Source: Nocardia tengchongensis
GTDB taxonomy: Bacteria; Actinomycetota; Actinomycetes; Mycobacteriales; Mycobacteriaceae
Assembly (NCBI RefSeq): GCF_018362975.1
Contig: NZ_CP074371.1
Location: forward strand, 6,510,001 to 6,574,000
Reading direction: 5' to 3'
DNA: 64,000 nt
A program made the position numbers and the translations under genes. Below the pieces are notes generated by a model, which had not been told where the DNA came from, made no database searches, and saw only the letters and a list, made by a program, of their open reading frames with translations. This document shows, one piece after another, positions 29,758 through 38,767 of this stretch (positions are counted from its first letter, which is position 1; the number at the start of each line of letters is the position of its first letter).

Positions 29758-30566
29758 CGCCCGGCGACCCGCGCGAACAGGCCGGCGTCGTGGGAGTTGA
29801 TGACGGTGACGGTGTCCCCGTGCAGCTTCCGCAATTCCTGGAGCCGCCGCTGGTTGAGCCGGTACGCGTCCCCGGCGATGGCTCCGGTCTCGTACACCTT
29901 CCACCAGAACGGTGTGAACGGCTCCTCGGGATGGATGCTGGATTCGGTGAAGAACGCGTCACCGGCGTGCAGCAGCCACCCGTTGCCGTGATCGATGGCC
30001 ACCCCGGCGTGACCGCGGGTGTGACCGAGCAACGGCACCACCAGGATCTCCGGCGGCAGTCCGGGCAGGTCGCGCACCGCGGTGAAGCCGAACCAGTCCT
30101 CGCCGCCGTCGACCTCGTTCACCATCCACTTGGGTCCGTGTGACCACTGCGCGGCGCGGTAGCGCAGCCGCTCGGACAGGGTCGGAGTGGCGGTGGCGGC
30201 CCGGAATTCGGGGCCGTGCACGTGCACGGTGGCCTCGGGGAAGTCCGAGAGTCCGCCGGAGTGGTCCAGGTCGAGGTGGGTGAGGATGATGTGGCGGACG
30301 TCGCGCGGATCGAAGCCCAGCGCCTGGATCTGGCGGATCGCGGTCTCGCCCTCGGCCGGTTTCGCACCCATCAGGAAACGGCTCGCACCCAGCATCTTCG
30401 CGGGCTGCCGCACGGCCTCGAGCCCGAAGCCGGTGTCGACGAGCACGAGCGCGTCGCGGGTCTCGAGGAGCAGGCAGTGATCGATCACGCCGAATCCCAT
30501 GGTGCCGCAGTTCAGTGTGGTGAATCCGCATGGCCCGAGCGTTTCAGACGCCCCAGGGTGACGCAA
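29754..30566 (-). CDS. MBL-fold metallohydrolase (N-acyl homoserine lactonase-like)
   Basis: 270 residues. The dinuclear metal site of the metallo-beta-lactamase fold is seen in ILTHLDLDHSGGLSDF, with later ligands in LGHTRGHAGVAI and LLHAGDAFF, the arrangement of AHL lactonases and their relatives. The substrate could be a lactone or other ester. The start is uncertain: the only near-cognate codon that keeps the full N-terminal strand is TTG 30566, and another ATG lies about 22 codons inside. A hidden frameshift near the N-terminus is possible. Coupled by ATGA overlap to the cyclotransferase gene. Confidence 0.85.
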   Translation of the reverse strand: MRHPGASETLGPCGFTTLNCGTMGFGVIDHCLLLETRDALVLVDTGFGLEAVRQPAKMLGASRFLMGAKPAEGETAIRQIQALGFDPRDVRHIILTHLDLDHSGGLSDFPEATVHVHGPEFRAATATPTLSERLRYRAAQWSHGPKWMVNEVDGGEDWFGFTAVRDLPGLPPEILVVPLLGHTRGHAGVAIDHGNGWLLHAGDAFFTESSIHPEEPFTPFWWKVYETGAIAGDAYRLNQRRLQELRKLHGDTVTVINSHDAGLFARVAGR

Positions 30567-30611
30567 CCGCGCAGGTTGCCGGAATTGTCAGGGTCCTGTC
30601 GGGGGCTGTCG

Positions 30612-31520
30612 TCAGTGCGTCCGCCCTTCGCGAATGATCTCGGCGAGCAGCTGGTAATCGTCGCCGCGCGCGGTGGACGAGCGGAACGCCAGCCCGAGGG
30701 TGCGGCCGGGCGCCGGCGCGGCGAAGGTCGCGATGTCGAGGGTCCCGCGCCCGGTTTCGGCGGGCACCGCCATGGCCGGAATCAGGGTGACACCGAGATC
30801 GCCCGCGACGCACTGCACCACGGTGGCCAGTGACGCGGCGCGGGTGTCGCCGACCGCGCCCGGGTGGGCGTCGTGGGCGCGACACAGATCCATGGTCTGA
30901 TCGCGCAGGCAGTGCCCCTCGTCGAGGAGCAGCAGCGGCAGCGCGTCCAGGTCCGCCGGCGTCAGGTCCGCGCGCCCGGCGAGGTCGTGGCCGCGCGGCA
31001 CCACCAGCACGAACTCCTCGGTGTAGAGCGGTATCTCGATCAGGCCGGGTGCGTCGGCGGGCAGGGCGAGCATGGCCACGTCGAGTACGCCCGAGCGCAG
31101 TCCGTCGAGCAGTCGCGCGGTCTGGTCCTCGATGACGTGCGGCGCGAGAGCGGGCACCCGCCTGCGTAATTCGGGCAGCAGGGTGGGCAGCACATAGGGC
31201 GCGATGGTCGGGATGATGCCCAGCCGCAGCGTGCCGCGCAGACCCTCGCCGGCAGCGGATGCGACAAATCGGTCGGCGGCCTCGAGGGTGGCAATGGCTT
31301 GCGGCAGCAAACGTTTGCCGTCGGCGGTGACCAGCACCCGACGCGTGCTGCGCTCGATCAGCAACAGCCCCAGTCCGTTTTCCAGTGATGCCAAAGCCTG
31401 CGATAGCGTGGGCTGGCTCACGCCGAGCCGGGTCGCCGCGGTACCGAAGTGCCGGTATTCCGCGACGGCCACGAACGCACGCAGCTGTGACAGGGTCGGC
31501 TGATAAGTTTGATCAGTCAC
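30612..31520 (-). CDS. oxyR: Hydrogen peroxide-sensing LysR regulator OxyR
   Basis: 302 residues. A LysR winged HTH occupies residues 1-65 (TLSQLRAFVAVAEYRHFGTA, then RLGVSQPTLSQALASLE). The regulatory domain contains the peroxide-sensing cysteines in LLDEGHCLRDQTMDLCRAHD. The gene is intact, unlike the decayed copy in M. tuberculosis, and is divergent from ahpC as in other mycobacteria. GTG 31520 (VTDQTYQPTLSQLR) aligns with known OxyR starts; a longer start at ATG 31547 is less likely. The binding dyad lies over its own start, so autorepression and activation of ahpCD are expected. Confidence 0.95.
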   Translation of the reverse strand: MTDQTYQPTLSQLRAFVAVAEYRHFGTAATRLGVSQPTLSQALASLENGLGLLLIERSTRRVLVTADGKRLLPQAIATLEAADRFVASAAGEGLRGTLRLGIIPTIAPYVLPTLLPELRRRVPALAPHVIEDQTARLLDGLRSGVLDVAMLALPADAPGLIEIPLYTEEFVLVVPRGHDLAGRADLTPADLDALPLLLLDEGHCLRDQTMDLCRAHDAHPGAVGDTRAASLATVVQCVAGDLGVTLIPAMAVPAETGRGTLDIATFAAPAPGRTLGLAFRSSTARGDDYQLLAEIIREGRTH

Positions 31521-31530
31521 GCCTATCAGT
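31500..31530. promoter_or_regulatory. Probable OxyR-binding region
   Basis: CTGATAAGTTTGATCAG (31500-31516) is an imperfect dyad with CTGAT/ATCAG ends, and a further CTATCAG lies at 31523-31529. It overlaps the first codons of oxyR and sits about 100 bp upstream of ahpC, like the mycobacterial oxyR-ahpC operator. The exact boundaries are inferred. Confidence 0.5.
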
Positions 31531-31628
31531 GTAGTGCGACCGATCACCTTTACCTCTCAGCCAAGTTCGGCAAGGATCGTATACAGAAGTCTCGACACAA
31601 TCGGCACGACTACATATGAGGAGCATTC

Positions 31629-32216
31629 ATGGCCCTGCTGACCATCGGCGATCAGTTCCCCGCGTACAACCTGAAGGCTGTCATCGGCGGTGATCTCTCG
31701 AAGGTGAACGCTCAGCAGCCCGACGACTACTTCACCCAGATCTCGAGCGACGACTACGCCGGCAAGTGGCGCATCGTCTTCTTCTGGCCGAAGGACTTCA
31801 CCTTCGTGTGCCCGACCGAGATCGCCGCCTTCGGCAAGCTGAACGAGGAGTTCGCCGATCGCGACGCACAGGTGCTGGGAGCCTCCGTCGACAACGAGTT
31901 CGTCCACTTCCAGTGGCGCGCCCAGCACGAGGAGCTCAAGACGCTCCCGTTCCCGATGCTGAGCGACCTGAAGCGTGAACTGGCCGCGGCCACCGGCGTT
32001 CTCAACGCCGACGGCGTCGCCGACCGCGCCACCTTCATCGTCGACCCGAACAACGAGATCCAGTTCGTGTCCGTCACCGCCGGCTCGGTGGGTCGCAATG
32101 TCGACGAGGTGCTGCGCGTGCTGGACGCACTGCAGTCCGACGAGCTGTGCGCCTGCAACTGGAAGAAGGGCGACCCGACCATCCAGGCCGGCGAGCTCAT
32201 GACCGCGTCGGTGTAA
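31629..32216 (+). CDS. ahpC: Alkyl hydroperoxide reductase subunit C (peroxiredoxin)
   Basis: 195 residues. Reduces hydroperoxides and peroxynitrite. The peroxidatic Cys is in DFTFVCPTEIAAF and the resolving Cys pair is in ELCACNWKKGD near the C-terminus, the three-cysteine arrangement of actinobacterial AhpC, which takes electrons from AhpD. GAGGAG lies upstream of ATG 31629. First gene of an ahpC-ahpD operon divergent from oxyR. Confidence 0.97.
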   Translation: MALLTIGDQFPAYNLKAVIGGDLSKVNAQQPDDYFTQISSDDYAGKWRIVFFWPKDFTFVCPTEIAAFGKLNEEFADRDAQVLGASVDNEFVHFQWRAQHEELKTLPFPMLSDLKRELAAATGVLNADGVADRATFIVDPNNEIQFVSVTAGSVGRNVDEVLRVLDALQSDELCACNWKKGDPTIQAGELMTASV

Positions 32217-32240
32217 TCAAGGCTCGTAAGGGAATTCGTC

Positions 32241-32780
32241 GTGACCATAGATAATCTGAAGAACTCGCTCCCCGAGTACGCCAAGGACCTCAAGCTCAAC
32301 CTGTCCTCGCTGGCGCGCACCACGGTGCTCAACGAGCAGCAGCTGTGGGGCACCCTGCTGGCCTCGGCCGCGGCCACCAAGTCCGCGACCACGCTGCGGG
32401 AGATCGCTGAGGAGGCGGCCGACGTGCTGTCGGCCGAGGCCTACAACGCCGCACTGGGCGCCGCGTCGATCATGGGTATGAACAATGTGTTCTACCGCGG
32501 CAAGGCGTTCCTGGACGGCCGGTACGACGATCTGCGCGCGGGCCTGCGCATGCAGATCATCGGCACGCCGGGCGTGGACAAGGTCGACTTCGAGCTGTGG
32601 TCGTTCGCGGTCTCCTCGATCAACGGCTGCCAGCACTGCCTGGAGGCGCACGAGCACACGCTGCGTGAAGCGGGCGTGTCGCGCGAGGTGATCTTCGAGG
32701 CGCTGCGCGCGGCCGCGATCGTGGCGGGCGTGGGCCAGGCGGTGGCGTCGACGGAGGCGCTGGCCACGGCCACCGTCTAG
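32241..32780 (+). CDS. ahpD: Alkyl hydroperoxide reductase AhpD
   Basis: 179 residues, all-helical carboxymuconolactone-decarboxylase-like fold. The redox centre is [20 protein letters not shown], with the Cys-x-x-Cys pair and the downstream His that activates it. AhpD passes electrons from lipoylated dihydrolipoamide succinyltransferase to AhpC. GTG start, 24 bp after the ahpC stop, with GTAAGG as ribosome site. A strong terminator follows. Confidence 0.97.
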   Translation: MTIDNLKNSLPEYAKDLKLNLSSLARTTVLNEQQLWGTLLASAAATKSATTLREIAEEAADVLSAEAYNAALGAASIMGMNNVFYRGKAFLDGRYDDLRAGLRMQIIGTPGVDKVDFELWSFAVSSINGCQHCLEAHEHTLREAGVSREVIFEALRAAAIVAGVGQAVASTEALATATV

Positions 32781-32814
32781 CCGATCGGGCGTGGCCCGGG
32801 ACGCGGTTCCCGGC

Positions 32815-32857
32815 CCAGGGGCCGGACACCTCGAGGTGTCCGGCCCCTGGTTTATTT
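32815..32857 (+). terminator. Terminator of the ahpCD operon
   Basis: A perfect 36-nt palindrome at 32815-32850 (18-bp stem, almost no loop as DNA) is followed by TTTATTT. A classic intrinsic terminator, rare in this GC range. Confidence 0.9.
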
Positions 32858-32925
32858 GCCAGTAGATTGCCTCGATCCGGCAACAATGCCCGAAACATAC
32901 CAATTGCCCGCTTAGACTCCCCCGC

Positions 32926-33675
32926 ATGCCTCCGCGCTCCCGGACCCCTGCCCGGCGTCGCCGGCGCAGACTCTTCGCCTCCTCCGTGCTCGTCATCGCA
33001 CTCTCCGCGGGCGGCCTGGCGCTGTATCTGAATCGCCACGAGACACCCGACACCGACCAGCCACCGCCGCCCGAACAGGCGGGCACCCCGATCCTGGACG
33101 CCGCCCGCGCACGCACCGGGCTCGACCGCCTCACCGTCGCGTGGAACCGGAACTGGGAGTCCTACGACCGCAACGCCTTCGGCCCCGGCTGGTCCGGGCG
33201 CGGCGGCGAACCCGTCCTCACCGGCGGCTGCACCGCACGCGAGCAGGTGATGAAGCGCGACCTCACGGAAACGCGTGTGGGAGAAAGCAATTCGTGCCTG
33301 GTGCTGTCGGGCACCCTGGACGATCCGTACACCGGCGAACGACTGCCGTACGACCGGTTCAAGTCCTCCGACATCGAGATCGATCATGTGGTCGCCCTCG
33401 GCGACGCCTGGCGCTCGGGAGCCTCCGGATGGCAGCCCGCCCAGCGCGAGGAATTCGCCAACGACGTCGGCAACCTGCTCGCGGTCCAGAAACAGGCCAA
33501 CCAGGACAAGGGATCGAAGACCCCCGATCAGTGGCAGCCGCGCCAGGCCTATCAGTGCGACTACGCCCGCCGGTGGATCACCGTGAAGGCCCGCTGGGGC
33601 TTGAGCGTGCAACCCACCGAGAAGAGCGCACTGTCCAACATGCTCGATACCTGCGGACCTCCCGCGAATCGATAA
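32926..33675 (+). CDS. HNH/DUF1524 family endonuclease-like protein with N-terminal membrane anchor
   Basis: 249 residues. An Arg-rich start is followed by one hydrophobic segment (about 17-34, LFASSVLVIALSAGGLAL), a Pro-rich linker and an HNH-type nuclease domain. The motif DIEIDHVVALGDAW gives the Asp-His of the beta-beta-alpha-metal fold and NDVGNLLAVQKQANQDKGSK the Asn-containing helix. Such proteins are common, secreted or membrane-anchored, in Mycobacteriales; extracellular DNA degradation is an inference. Four cysteines may form disulfides outside the cell. Confidence 0.87.
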   Translation: MPPRSRTPARRRRRRLFASSVLVIALSAGGLALYLNRHETPDTDQPPPPEQAGTPILDAARARTGLDRLTVAWNRNWESYDRNAFGPGWSGRGGEPVLTGGCTAREQVMKRDLTETRVGESNSCLVLSGTLDDPYTGERLPYDRFKSSDIEIDHVVALGDAWRSGASGWQPAQREEFANDVGNLLAVQKQANQDKGSKTPDQWQPRQAYQCDYARRWITVKARWGLSVQPTEKSALSNMLDTCGPPANR

Positions 33676-33696
33676 CTGTCGGTATGCTCGCGTGAC

Positions 33697-34389
33697 ATGA
33701 CCGTTCCGGAAAGTGATAGCGCCCAGATCGAGGTCGTGCGTGTGTTCACCGACGCGGCAGGTCGATTCGGCAGTCCACTCGGCATCGTCCGGCACTCCGC
33801 CGTGGCGAACATCGACCATCAGGCGCTGGCCGCCCGCGTCGGGCAGGCCCTGACCGCAGTGGTCTACGACCCGGCCGACGGGCGGGTGGCGATGCGCATC
33901 TACACCCCGGCCGTCGAACTGCCCTTCGCCGGGCGGCCCAGCATCGGCGCCGCGTGGTGGCTCAACGAGCAACTCAGTCCGGTGAAGGTCATCGACGTCG
34001 CGGCCGGACCCGTCGAGGTCGCGCTGACCGACGGGCTGACCTGGGCCCGCGCCCGCGCGACCTGGTCGCCGCCCTTCGAATTCCACCAATTCGAGGACGC
34101 GGCGCTGATCGCCACCCTGGATTCGGCCGACTTCCCCGGCGGCCAGCACTACTGCTGGGCCTGGACCGACGAACTGCGCGGGGCCGTGCGCGCTCGAATG
34201 TTCGCCCCCGGCATCGGGATTCCAGAGGACGAGGCCACCGGAGCGGCCGCCATCGCGCTCACCGCACTGCTGACCCGCGGCCTGCACATCACCCAGGGGC
34301 AGGGCTCACAGATCTTCACCGAATGGGATTCCGACGGCTGGGCCCGGATCGGCGGCCGCGTGGTCGCCGACCACCCGATCGTCATCTAG
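33697..34389 (+). CDS. PhzF family phenazine-biosynthesis-like isomerase
   Basis: 230 residues, shorter than the usual 260-300. The PhzF fold is shown by VFTDAAGRFGSPLGIV at the start, the motif LPFAGRPSIGAAWWL and the second-half motif EDEATGAAAIALTALL. The catalytic Glu expected around residue 45 in PhzF is not obvious here, so the activity may differ. Starts 21 bp after the nuclease gene and may be co-transcribed. Substrate unknown. Confidence 0.82.
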   Translation: MTVPESDSAQIEVVRVFTDAAGRFGSPLGIVRHSAVANIDHQALAARVGQALTAVVYDPADGRVAMRIYTPAVELPFAGRPSIGAAWWLNEQLSPVKVIDVAAGPVEVALTDGLTWARARATWSPPFEFHQFEDAALIATLDSADFPGGQHYCWAWTDELRGAVRARMFAPGIGIPEDEATGAAAIALTALLTRGLHITQGQGSQIFTEWDSDGWARIGGRVVADHPIVI

Positions 34390-34404
34390 CGCCCGGCGCC
34401 GCCT

Positions 34405-34770
34405 TCAGCTCGCCGGGGCGATGCGCTGCCCGAAGGCGAGGCGGTGGCCGCCCGGGATGCGGAGCACGAAATCGCGCAGCCCCCACGGGTGTTCGGTGAG
34501 TTCGGTGGTGATCTCACCGCCGTGGCGCAGGCAGTGCGCATACAGCGCGTCCACGTCGGAGACGCCCACGTATCCGGCGGTGGTCTCGTTCACGGCCGGA
34601 TTCGGTGTGCGCACCACACCCACGCCGACTCCGTCGCGGCGCAGCAGCGCCAAGCCCATCGCGGGCTCGTGCACCTCGACCGCGAAACCCAGCACGTCGC
34701 GCAGGAAGTCGACGGTGGGCGCGAGATCGGCCACCTCGAGGTTGGCGCGATAACTCTCGAACACGGCCAT
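34405..34770 (-). CDS. VOC family protein (glyoxalase-like)
   Basis: 121 residues with the two-module vicinal oxygen chelate pattern: LEVADLAPTVDFLRDVLGFA in the first module and VGVSDVDALYAHCLRHGGE in the second, with the final RIPGGHRLAFGQR. This resembles antibiotic-binding or glyoxalase-like members. Convergent with the PhzF-like gene 15 bp away. No specific function can be assigned. Confidence 0.85.
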   Translation of the reverse strand: MAVFESYRANLEVADLAPTVDFLRDVLGFAVEVHEPAMGLALLRRDGVGVGVVRTPNPAVNETTAGYVGVSDVDALYAHCLRHGGEITTELTEHPWGLRDFVLRIPGGHRLAFGQRIAPAS

Positions 34771-34845
34771 TGCCGCCGCAGCCTACCGCCGGTACGCGAG
34801 CGCATTCGGATACGAAAGCGCTCGCGCCGGCGGTGTCGGCGGGTA

Positions 34846-36072
34846 TCAGCCCAGGGCGCGGGCGAAGCGCTCGGCCATCTCCGCGACCTCGGCCTCGGTG
34901 ATGACGAACGACGGCGAGATCTGCAGCGCGCCCTGACCCGCGGCCCGGGTCGAGACGCCGTGGGCGCGCAGGGTCTTCACCATGCCCAGGGCCTCGGCCG
35001 GATCGGCGAGCTGGACGGCGGCGACCGCGCCCAGGCCGCTGCGCACCTCGGCCACCCGCGGGTGCTCCGCCAGCGGCGAGAAGTGCTCGTGCAGTAGCGA
35101 TTCCAGATTCTTGCTGGCGTCGAGGAGATTCTCGCGCTCGAAGATGTCCAGGTTGGCCATGGCCGCGGCGGCCGCACCGGCGTGACCGCCGTAGGTGTAG
35201 CCGTGCCGCCACCAGACGCCGCCCGCGAAGAACGGGTCGGCGATGCGCGGCGCGATGAACACCGCACCCATCGGCACGTAGCCGGAGGTGAGGCCCTTGG
35301 CGGTGGTCATCAGGTCGGGTTCCAGGCCGAAACGCGAGGAGGCGAACCAGGATCCGCCGATGCGGCCGAAGCCGGTGACAACCTCGTCGGCGACGAACAG
35401 GATGTCGTTGTCGCGGCAGATCTGGCGGACCTCGGTGAGGTAGCCCTCCGGCGGCAGGTAGACCCCGCCCGCGCCGATGATGGGTTCGGCGAAGAAGGCC
35501 GCGATGCGCTCGGCGCCGAGCTCCTCGATCAGCGCGGTCAGCGCCTTGGCCTGATCCCATTCGATGGTGCGGGTGTCGGGCATGAAGACACCGGTGTAGC
35601 CCTCGCCGTTGACCGGGATGCCGGCCAGCGAGGTGCCGCCGACGTGCATGCCGTGGTACGCCTTCTGACGGCCGACCAGGATGGTCTTCTCCGGGCGGCC
35701 CATCTCCTGCCAGTAGCGGCGGGCCAGCTTGGCGGCGGTGTCGATGCCGTCGGAGCCGCCCGAGGTGAAGAAGATCTTGCTGCCCGGCACCGGGGCGAGC
35801 GCGGAGAGCCGCTCGGCCAGATCGCGGGTCACCGGGGAGACCAGGTCACCGAAGTTGGAGTAGTGCGCGACCTGGGTCAGCTGCGCGGCCACCGCGTCGG
35901 CGATCTCGCGACGGCCGTGACCGACATTGGCGAACCAGAGACCACCGGTGGCATCGAGGTACCGCGTGCCACTCTCGTCCCAGATGTGCGCGCCCTCACC
36001 GCGCGCGACCACGAACGACCCGTCCCGCTCCACCGCACCCATATCGGCGAAGCCATGCCACAGCGAACCCAT
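34846..36072 (-). CDS. Class III aminotransferase
   Basis: 408 residues of PLP-dependent fold type I, class III. The PLP Lys is in TTAKGLTSGYVPMGA, the cofactor Asp in LFVADEVVTGFGRIG, and the Ser/Gly loop is FFTSGGSDGIDTAAKLA. It transfers amino groups from omega-amino acids or amines; the closest classes act on beta-alanine, taurine or diamines. ATG 36072 is chosen because GGAGG lies 8 bp upstream; two earlier ATGs lack this. A role in polyamine or beta-amino-acid breakdown is possible but not shown by neighbours. Confidence 0.9.
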   Translation of the reverse strand: MGSLWHGFADMGAVERDGSFVVARGEGAHIWDESGTRYLDATGGLWFANVGHGRREIADAVAAQLTQVAHYSNFGDLVSPVTRDLAERLSALAPVPGSKIFFTSGGSDGIDTAAKLARRYWQEMGRPEKTILVGRQKAYHGMHVGGTSLAGIPVNGEGYTGVFMPDTRTIEWDQAKALTALIEELGAERIAAFFAEPIIGAGGVYLPPEGYLTEVRQICRDNDILFVADEVVTGFGRIGGSWFASSRFGLEPDLMTTAKGLTSGYVPMGAVFIAPRIADPFFAGGVWWRHGYTYGGHAGAAAAAMANLDIFERENLLDASKNLESLLHEHFSPLAEHPRVAEVRSGLGAVAAVQLADPAEALGMVKTLRAHGVSTRAAGQGALQISPSFVITEAEVAEMAERFARALG

Positions 36073-36211
36073 CCAGAGCACCTCCATCACCCGATACCGG
36101 CCACCCCCAACCGGGCGAACCGACCAATACTCACCATCTCACCACTACGACGGTGAACAGCTCGAACGGCCCCCGGGTGCGCCGGACTCGAAGGCCGGAA
36201 CCTGGTCGGCA

Positions 36212-36832
36212 TCAGCCGGCCGCGGCGGCCACCAGCATGTAGGCGGTGCCGAGGTCCATCACCAGGTGCGGCACCACGGCCGGGGATCCGGCCACGCCGC
36301 CGGGATGCGGGAACACTCCCGGCACACGGCGGCGCAGACCCGGCGTCAGCATGACGACGGCGTCGAGAACGAACAGCACCGCCAGCGCCAGCAGCGGGGC
36401 GGGCGCGGGCCCCCCGTGCCCGGGCATACCCGGCTCGTGCGCCCCGTGCCCGCTCATCGCGTACGACATCGCCGCGGCCGCCAGCACGTGATAGGCGAAC
36501 GCGCCGGGCGTCGCCGCCCCGGCATCGGCGTCCACAATCCCGTTGCGCCACCGCAGGATCCGCTCCCCCAGCAACAGCGTGTACACGACCACCATGGCCG
36601 TCAGCACCCCGCGCACCGCGTGCGGGTCCACCGCCGTCGGGAACACCAGCATGCCCACCATGACCAGGCACATCACCAGATGCGCGGCATCGGACTCCCG
36701 ATCCGCGCGCGGCCCGGCACACGCCACCGGGCGCACCCGCGCCAGCCTGGCGACCACCAGCACCGCGGCCAGGCAGAAGGCGGTCACCGCCATCCACCGC
36801 ACCACCCCGGACTGCTCCACGAACAACCCCAC
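36212..36832 (-). CDS. DUF5134 membrane protein
   Basis: 206 residues with about five predicted membrane segments (for example MAVTAFCLAAVLVVARLA and VLTAMVVVYTLLLGE). A His/Met-rich stretch (AMSGHGAHEPGMPGHGG) lies between membrane segments, of the kind that can bind copper or other metal. The DUF5134 family is found in actinomycetes and its function is unknown. Confidence 0.8.
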   Translation of the reverse strand: MGLFVEQSGVVRWMAVTAFCLAAVLVVARLARVRPVACAGPRADRESDAAHLVMCLVMVGMLVFPTAVDPHAVRGVLTAMVVVYTLLLGERILRWRNGIVDADAGAATPGAFAYHVLAAAAMSYAMSGHGAHEPGMPGHGGPAPAPLLALAVLFVLDAVVMLTPGLRRRVPGVFPHPGGVAGSPAVVPHLVMDLGTAYMLVAAAAG

Positions 36833-37021
36833 GCCCCACCACCTCTCACCGCGGCGACCGGCTCCCCCTCCATGCTGACAGCATCAGCGCCCTACGCCCG
36901 GCCTTTCCCCTGCCGAATCCCCCGCCCGCGCACCGCCACTGGTGACCGATTACCCGGCCGATTCACTCGATCGACTCCCCTGAAACGTTCGTATCGAGAC
37001 AGCGAACAGAGGAGTCACTGC

Positions 37022-37216
37022 ATGCGACACAGCCGAACCGAGCGTCAGCGGCGGACCGACGAGCCCGTCGACCCGATCGCCGATCTCCGCGCGAGCCTGA
37101 ATCTGCTGCGTCATTCGGTCGAGCAGATGACCGAGGCGATGCGGGGCATCCTGCAGGAGATGCGGAACTTCGACGCGCGGCTCAGCGCCTTGGAGGCCGG
37201 CGTCGGCGAGCGGTGA
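37022..37216 (+). CDS. Small coiled-coil protein
   Basis: 64 residues. A charged N-terminus is followed by a heptad-like amphipathic helix (LRASLNLLRHSVEQMTEAMR, continuing through LQEMRNFDARLSALEAGV), so it is probably an alpha-helical oligomer. GAGGAG 8 bp before ATG 37022 and a terminator hairpin just after the stop show it is a genuine monocistronic gene. I do not recognise the family. Confidence 0.7.
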   Translation: MRHSRTERQRRTDEPVDPIADLRASLNLLRHSVEQMTEAMRGILQEMRNFDARLSALEAGVGER

Positions 37217-37537
37217 CCCGGGCCATCGCGAGCATGGCAACGGCCCGGCGGCCTTGCGGCTGCCGGGCCGTCTTCATGCTTCGGGTCGCCGTGCACGTAT
37301 CCGACGCCCCGCGCCGGCACTCTCGGAAATGTGCACTTACGGTTCGCCCCACGACGTTCCGAACAACCGGCCGGGTAACCCGAGATCATCGCGAAACCCC
37401 TCCGGCCACACCGAGTGTGGCCGGTCAGCGCGGTGAATGCGCGAGACACCGGCGCGGACGGCACTCCTGGTCGGCTGGTTGGCGCGGAAGGTCAGTCCCG
37501 CGACCGGGCCCGCGCGGGTGCTCGCTAGCCTGGCGGC
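37217..37537. other. Intergenic region after the coiled-coil gene
   Basis: 321 bp. The terminator hairpin is at 37241-37274. The rest, up to the acetyltransferase gene, has no clear promoter, repeat or coding frame. Confidence 0.55.
37241..37274 (+). terminator. Terminator hairpin
   Basis: CGGCCCGGC (37241-37249) pairs with GCCGGGCCG (37262-37270) and is followed by TCTT; 25 bp after the coiled-coil gene. Confidence 0.65.
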
Positions 37538-37993
37538 ATGCGGATTGAGGTGGACGATCTGACCGGACCCCAGGTGATCGGGCTGCTCGAGGCACACGTG
37601 ACCGAGATGCTGGCGAACTCGCCGGAGGACAGCATGCACGCCCTCGACGTGGCTGCGCTGCGCAAGCCGGAGATCACCTTCTGGTCCGCGTGGGACGGCG
37701 GCGAGCTGGCCGGGTGCGGGGCGATCAAGGAGCTGGATCCGGCGCACGGGGAGATCAAGTCCATGCGGACCACCGCCGCCTACCGCGGGCGCGGGGTCGC
37801 GTCACAGTTGTTGCGCCACATCCTCGCCGAGGCCGGCGCGCGCGGATACCGGCGGTTGAGCTTGGAGACCGGATCGTCGGAGTTCTATCGGCCCGCGGTG
37901 CGGTTGTACGAGCGCTACGGGTTCGAGCACTGCGGGCCATTCGCGGACTACGCCGAGGACCCGCACAGCGTGTTCATGACCCGCGCGCTGTGA
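37538..37993 (+). CDS. GNAT family N-acetyltransferase
   Basis: 151 residues. The acetyl-CoA-binding beta4-alpha3 motif is KSMRTTAAYRGRGVASQLLRHIL (R-x-x-G-x-G/A), followed by FYRPAVRLYERYGFEHCGPF typical of the YjdJ/PhnO-like small-molecule acetyltransferases. Substrate unknown. Convergent with the membrane protein gene 10 bp downstream. Confidence 0.9.
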   Translation: MRIEVDDLTGPQVIGLLEAHVTEMLANSPEDSMHALDVAALRKPEITFWSAWDGGELAGCGAIKELDPAHGEIKSMRTTAAYRGRGVASQLLRHILAEAGARGYRRLSLETGSSEFYRPAVRLYERYGFEHCGPFADYAEDPHSVFMTRAL

Positions 37994-38002
37994 GACCGGC
38001 GG

Positions 38003-38629
38003 TCACCGGCGGGCGACGGCCTTGGGTACGAGCCCGTTCAGCGCCGCGACGATGACGCCGAGGATGGCGAACACGACGGCCATCACCACCAGACCGATGG
38101 TCAAGGCTCCGTAGCCCTGCTCGCGGGGGTCGATGAACGGGTACGGGTACCAGTCGGCGAAGGGTCCGCGCACCAGCGTGTACGCGCCGTATGCCAGCGG
38201 GTAGATGAGCCAGCCCAGGATGAGCTTCACCGTCGGCTTCAGGGCCGCGGCCACCAGCAACCAGTCGGCGATCAAGACGATCGGGATCACCCGGTGCAGG
38301 GTGTCGTTGATCCAGCGCTCGGTCAGCTGCACGTCGATATCGGCCAGCAGCACCGCGTAGATGATCAGCGTGATGGTCAGGTAGAGGGTGGCCGCGCCGC
38401 GCAGCACCTGCCAGCGCCGGCCCGCGGGATCCTTCAGCCCGCCGACCACCAGCACGATCAGGCCCAGGATGTTGGACTGGATGGTGAAGTAGCTGAAGAA
38501 ATTGACGTACGAATAGTTCGGGTTACCCAGGTTCCGCAGCGGGATCCACGCGAGTGCGACCAAGCCCAGGATTGCGAAGGCAATGCGCAGCACCCGAATC
38601 CACGCGGGCGTACCACCTCTGACGACCAT
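38003..38629 (-). CDS. Pr6Pr/FAR-17a-like integral membrane protein
   Basis: 208 residues with six predicted membrane helices. The conserved motifs of the actinobacterial Pr6Pr family are present: SYFTIQSNILGLIVLVVGG, WINDTLHRVIPIVLIADW and GWLIYPLAYGAYTLVRGP. The family is related to eukaryotic androgen-induced FAR-17a proteins, some of which are lipid hydrolases; activity here is unknown. ATG 38629 gives a start just before the first helix. Divergent from hrpA by 138 bp. Confidence 0.85.
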   Translation of the reverse strand: MVVRGGTPAWIRVLRIAFAILGLVALAWIPLRNLGNPNYSYVNFFSYFTIQSNILGLIVLVVGGLKDPAGRRWQVLRGAATLYLTITLIIYAVLLADIDVQLTERWINDTLHRVIPIVLIADWLLVAAALKPTVKLILGWLIYPLAYGAYTLVRGPFADWYPYPFIDPREQGYGALTIGLVVMAVVFAILGVIVAALNGLVPKAVARR

Positions 38630-38767
38630 GGCCCAGATCGTCGCATGTCGAACCGCCCGAATGCGGACGATACGCCGATGCGGCACACTTCCGGCAAGCC
38701 CTGGTCGGGGCCACCGGACACCGCGGCGACCGGCACGGACCGACTCTTCGCTATCGTTGACAGTGCA

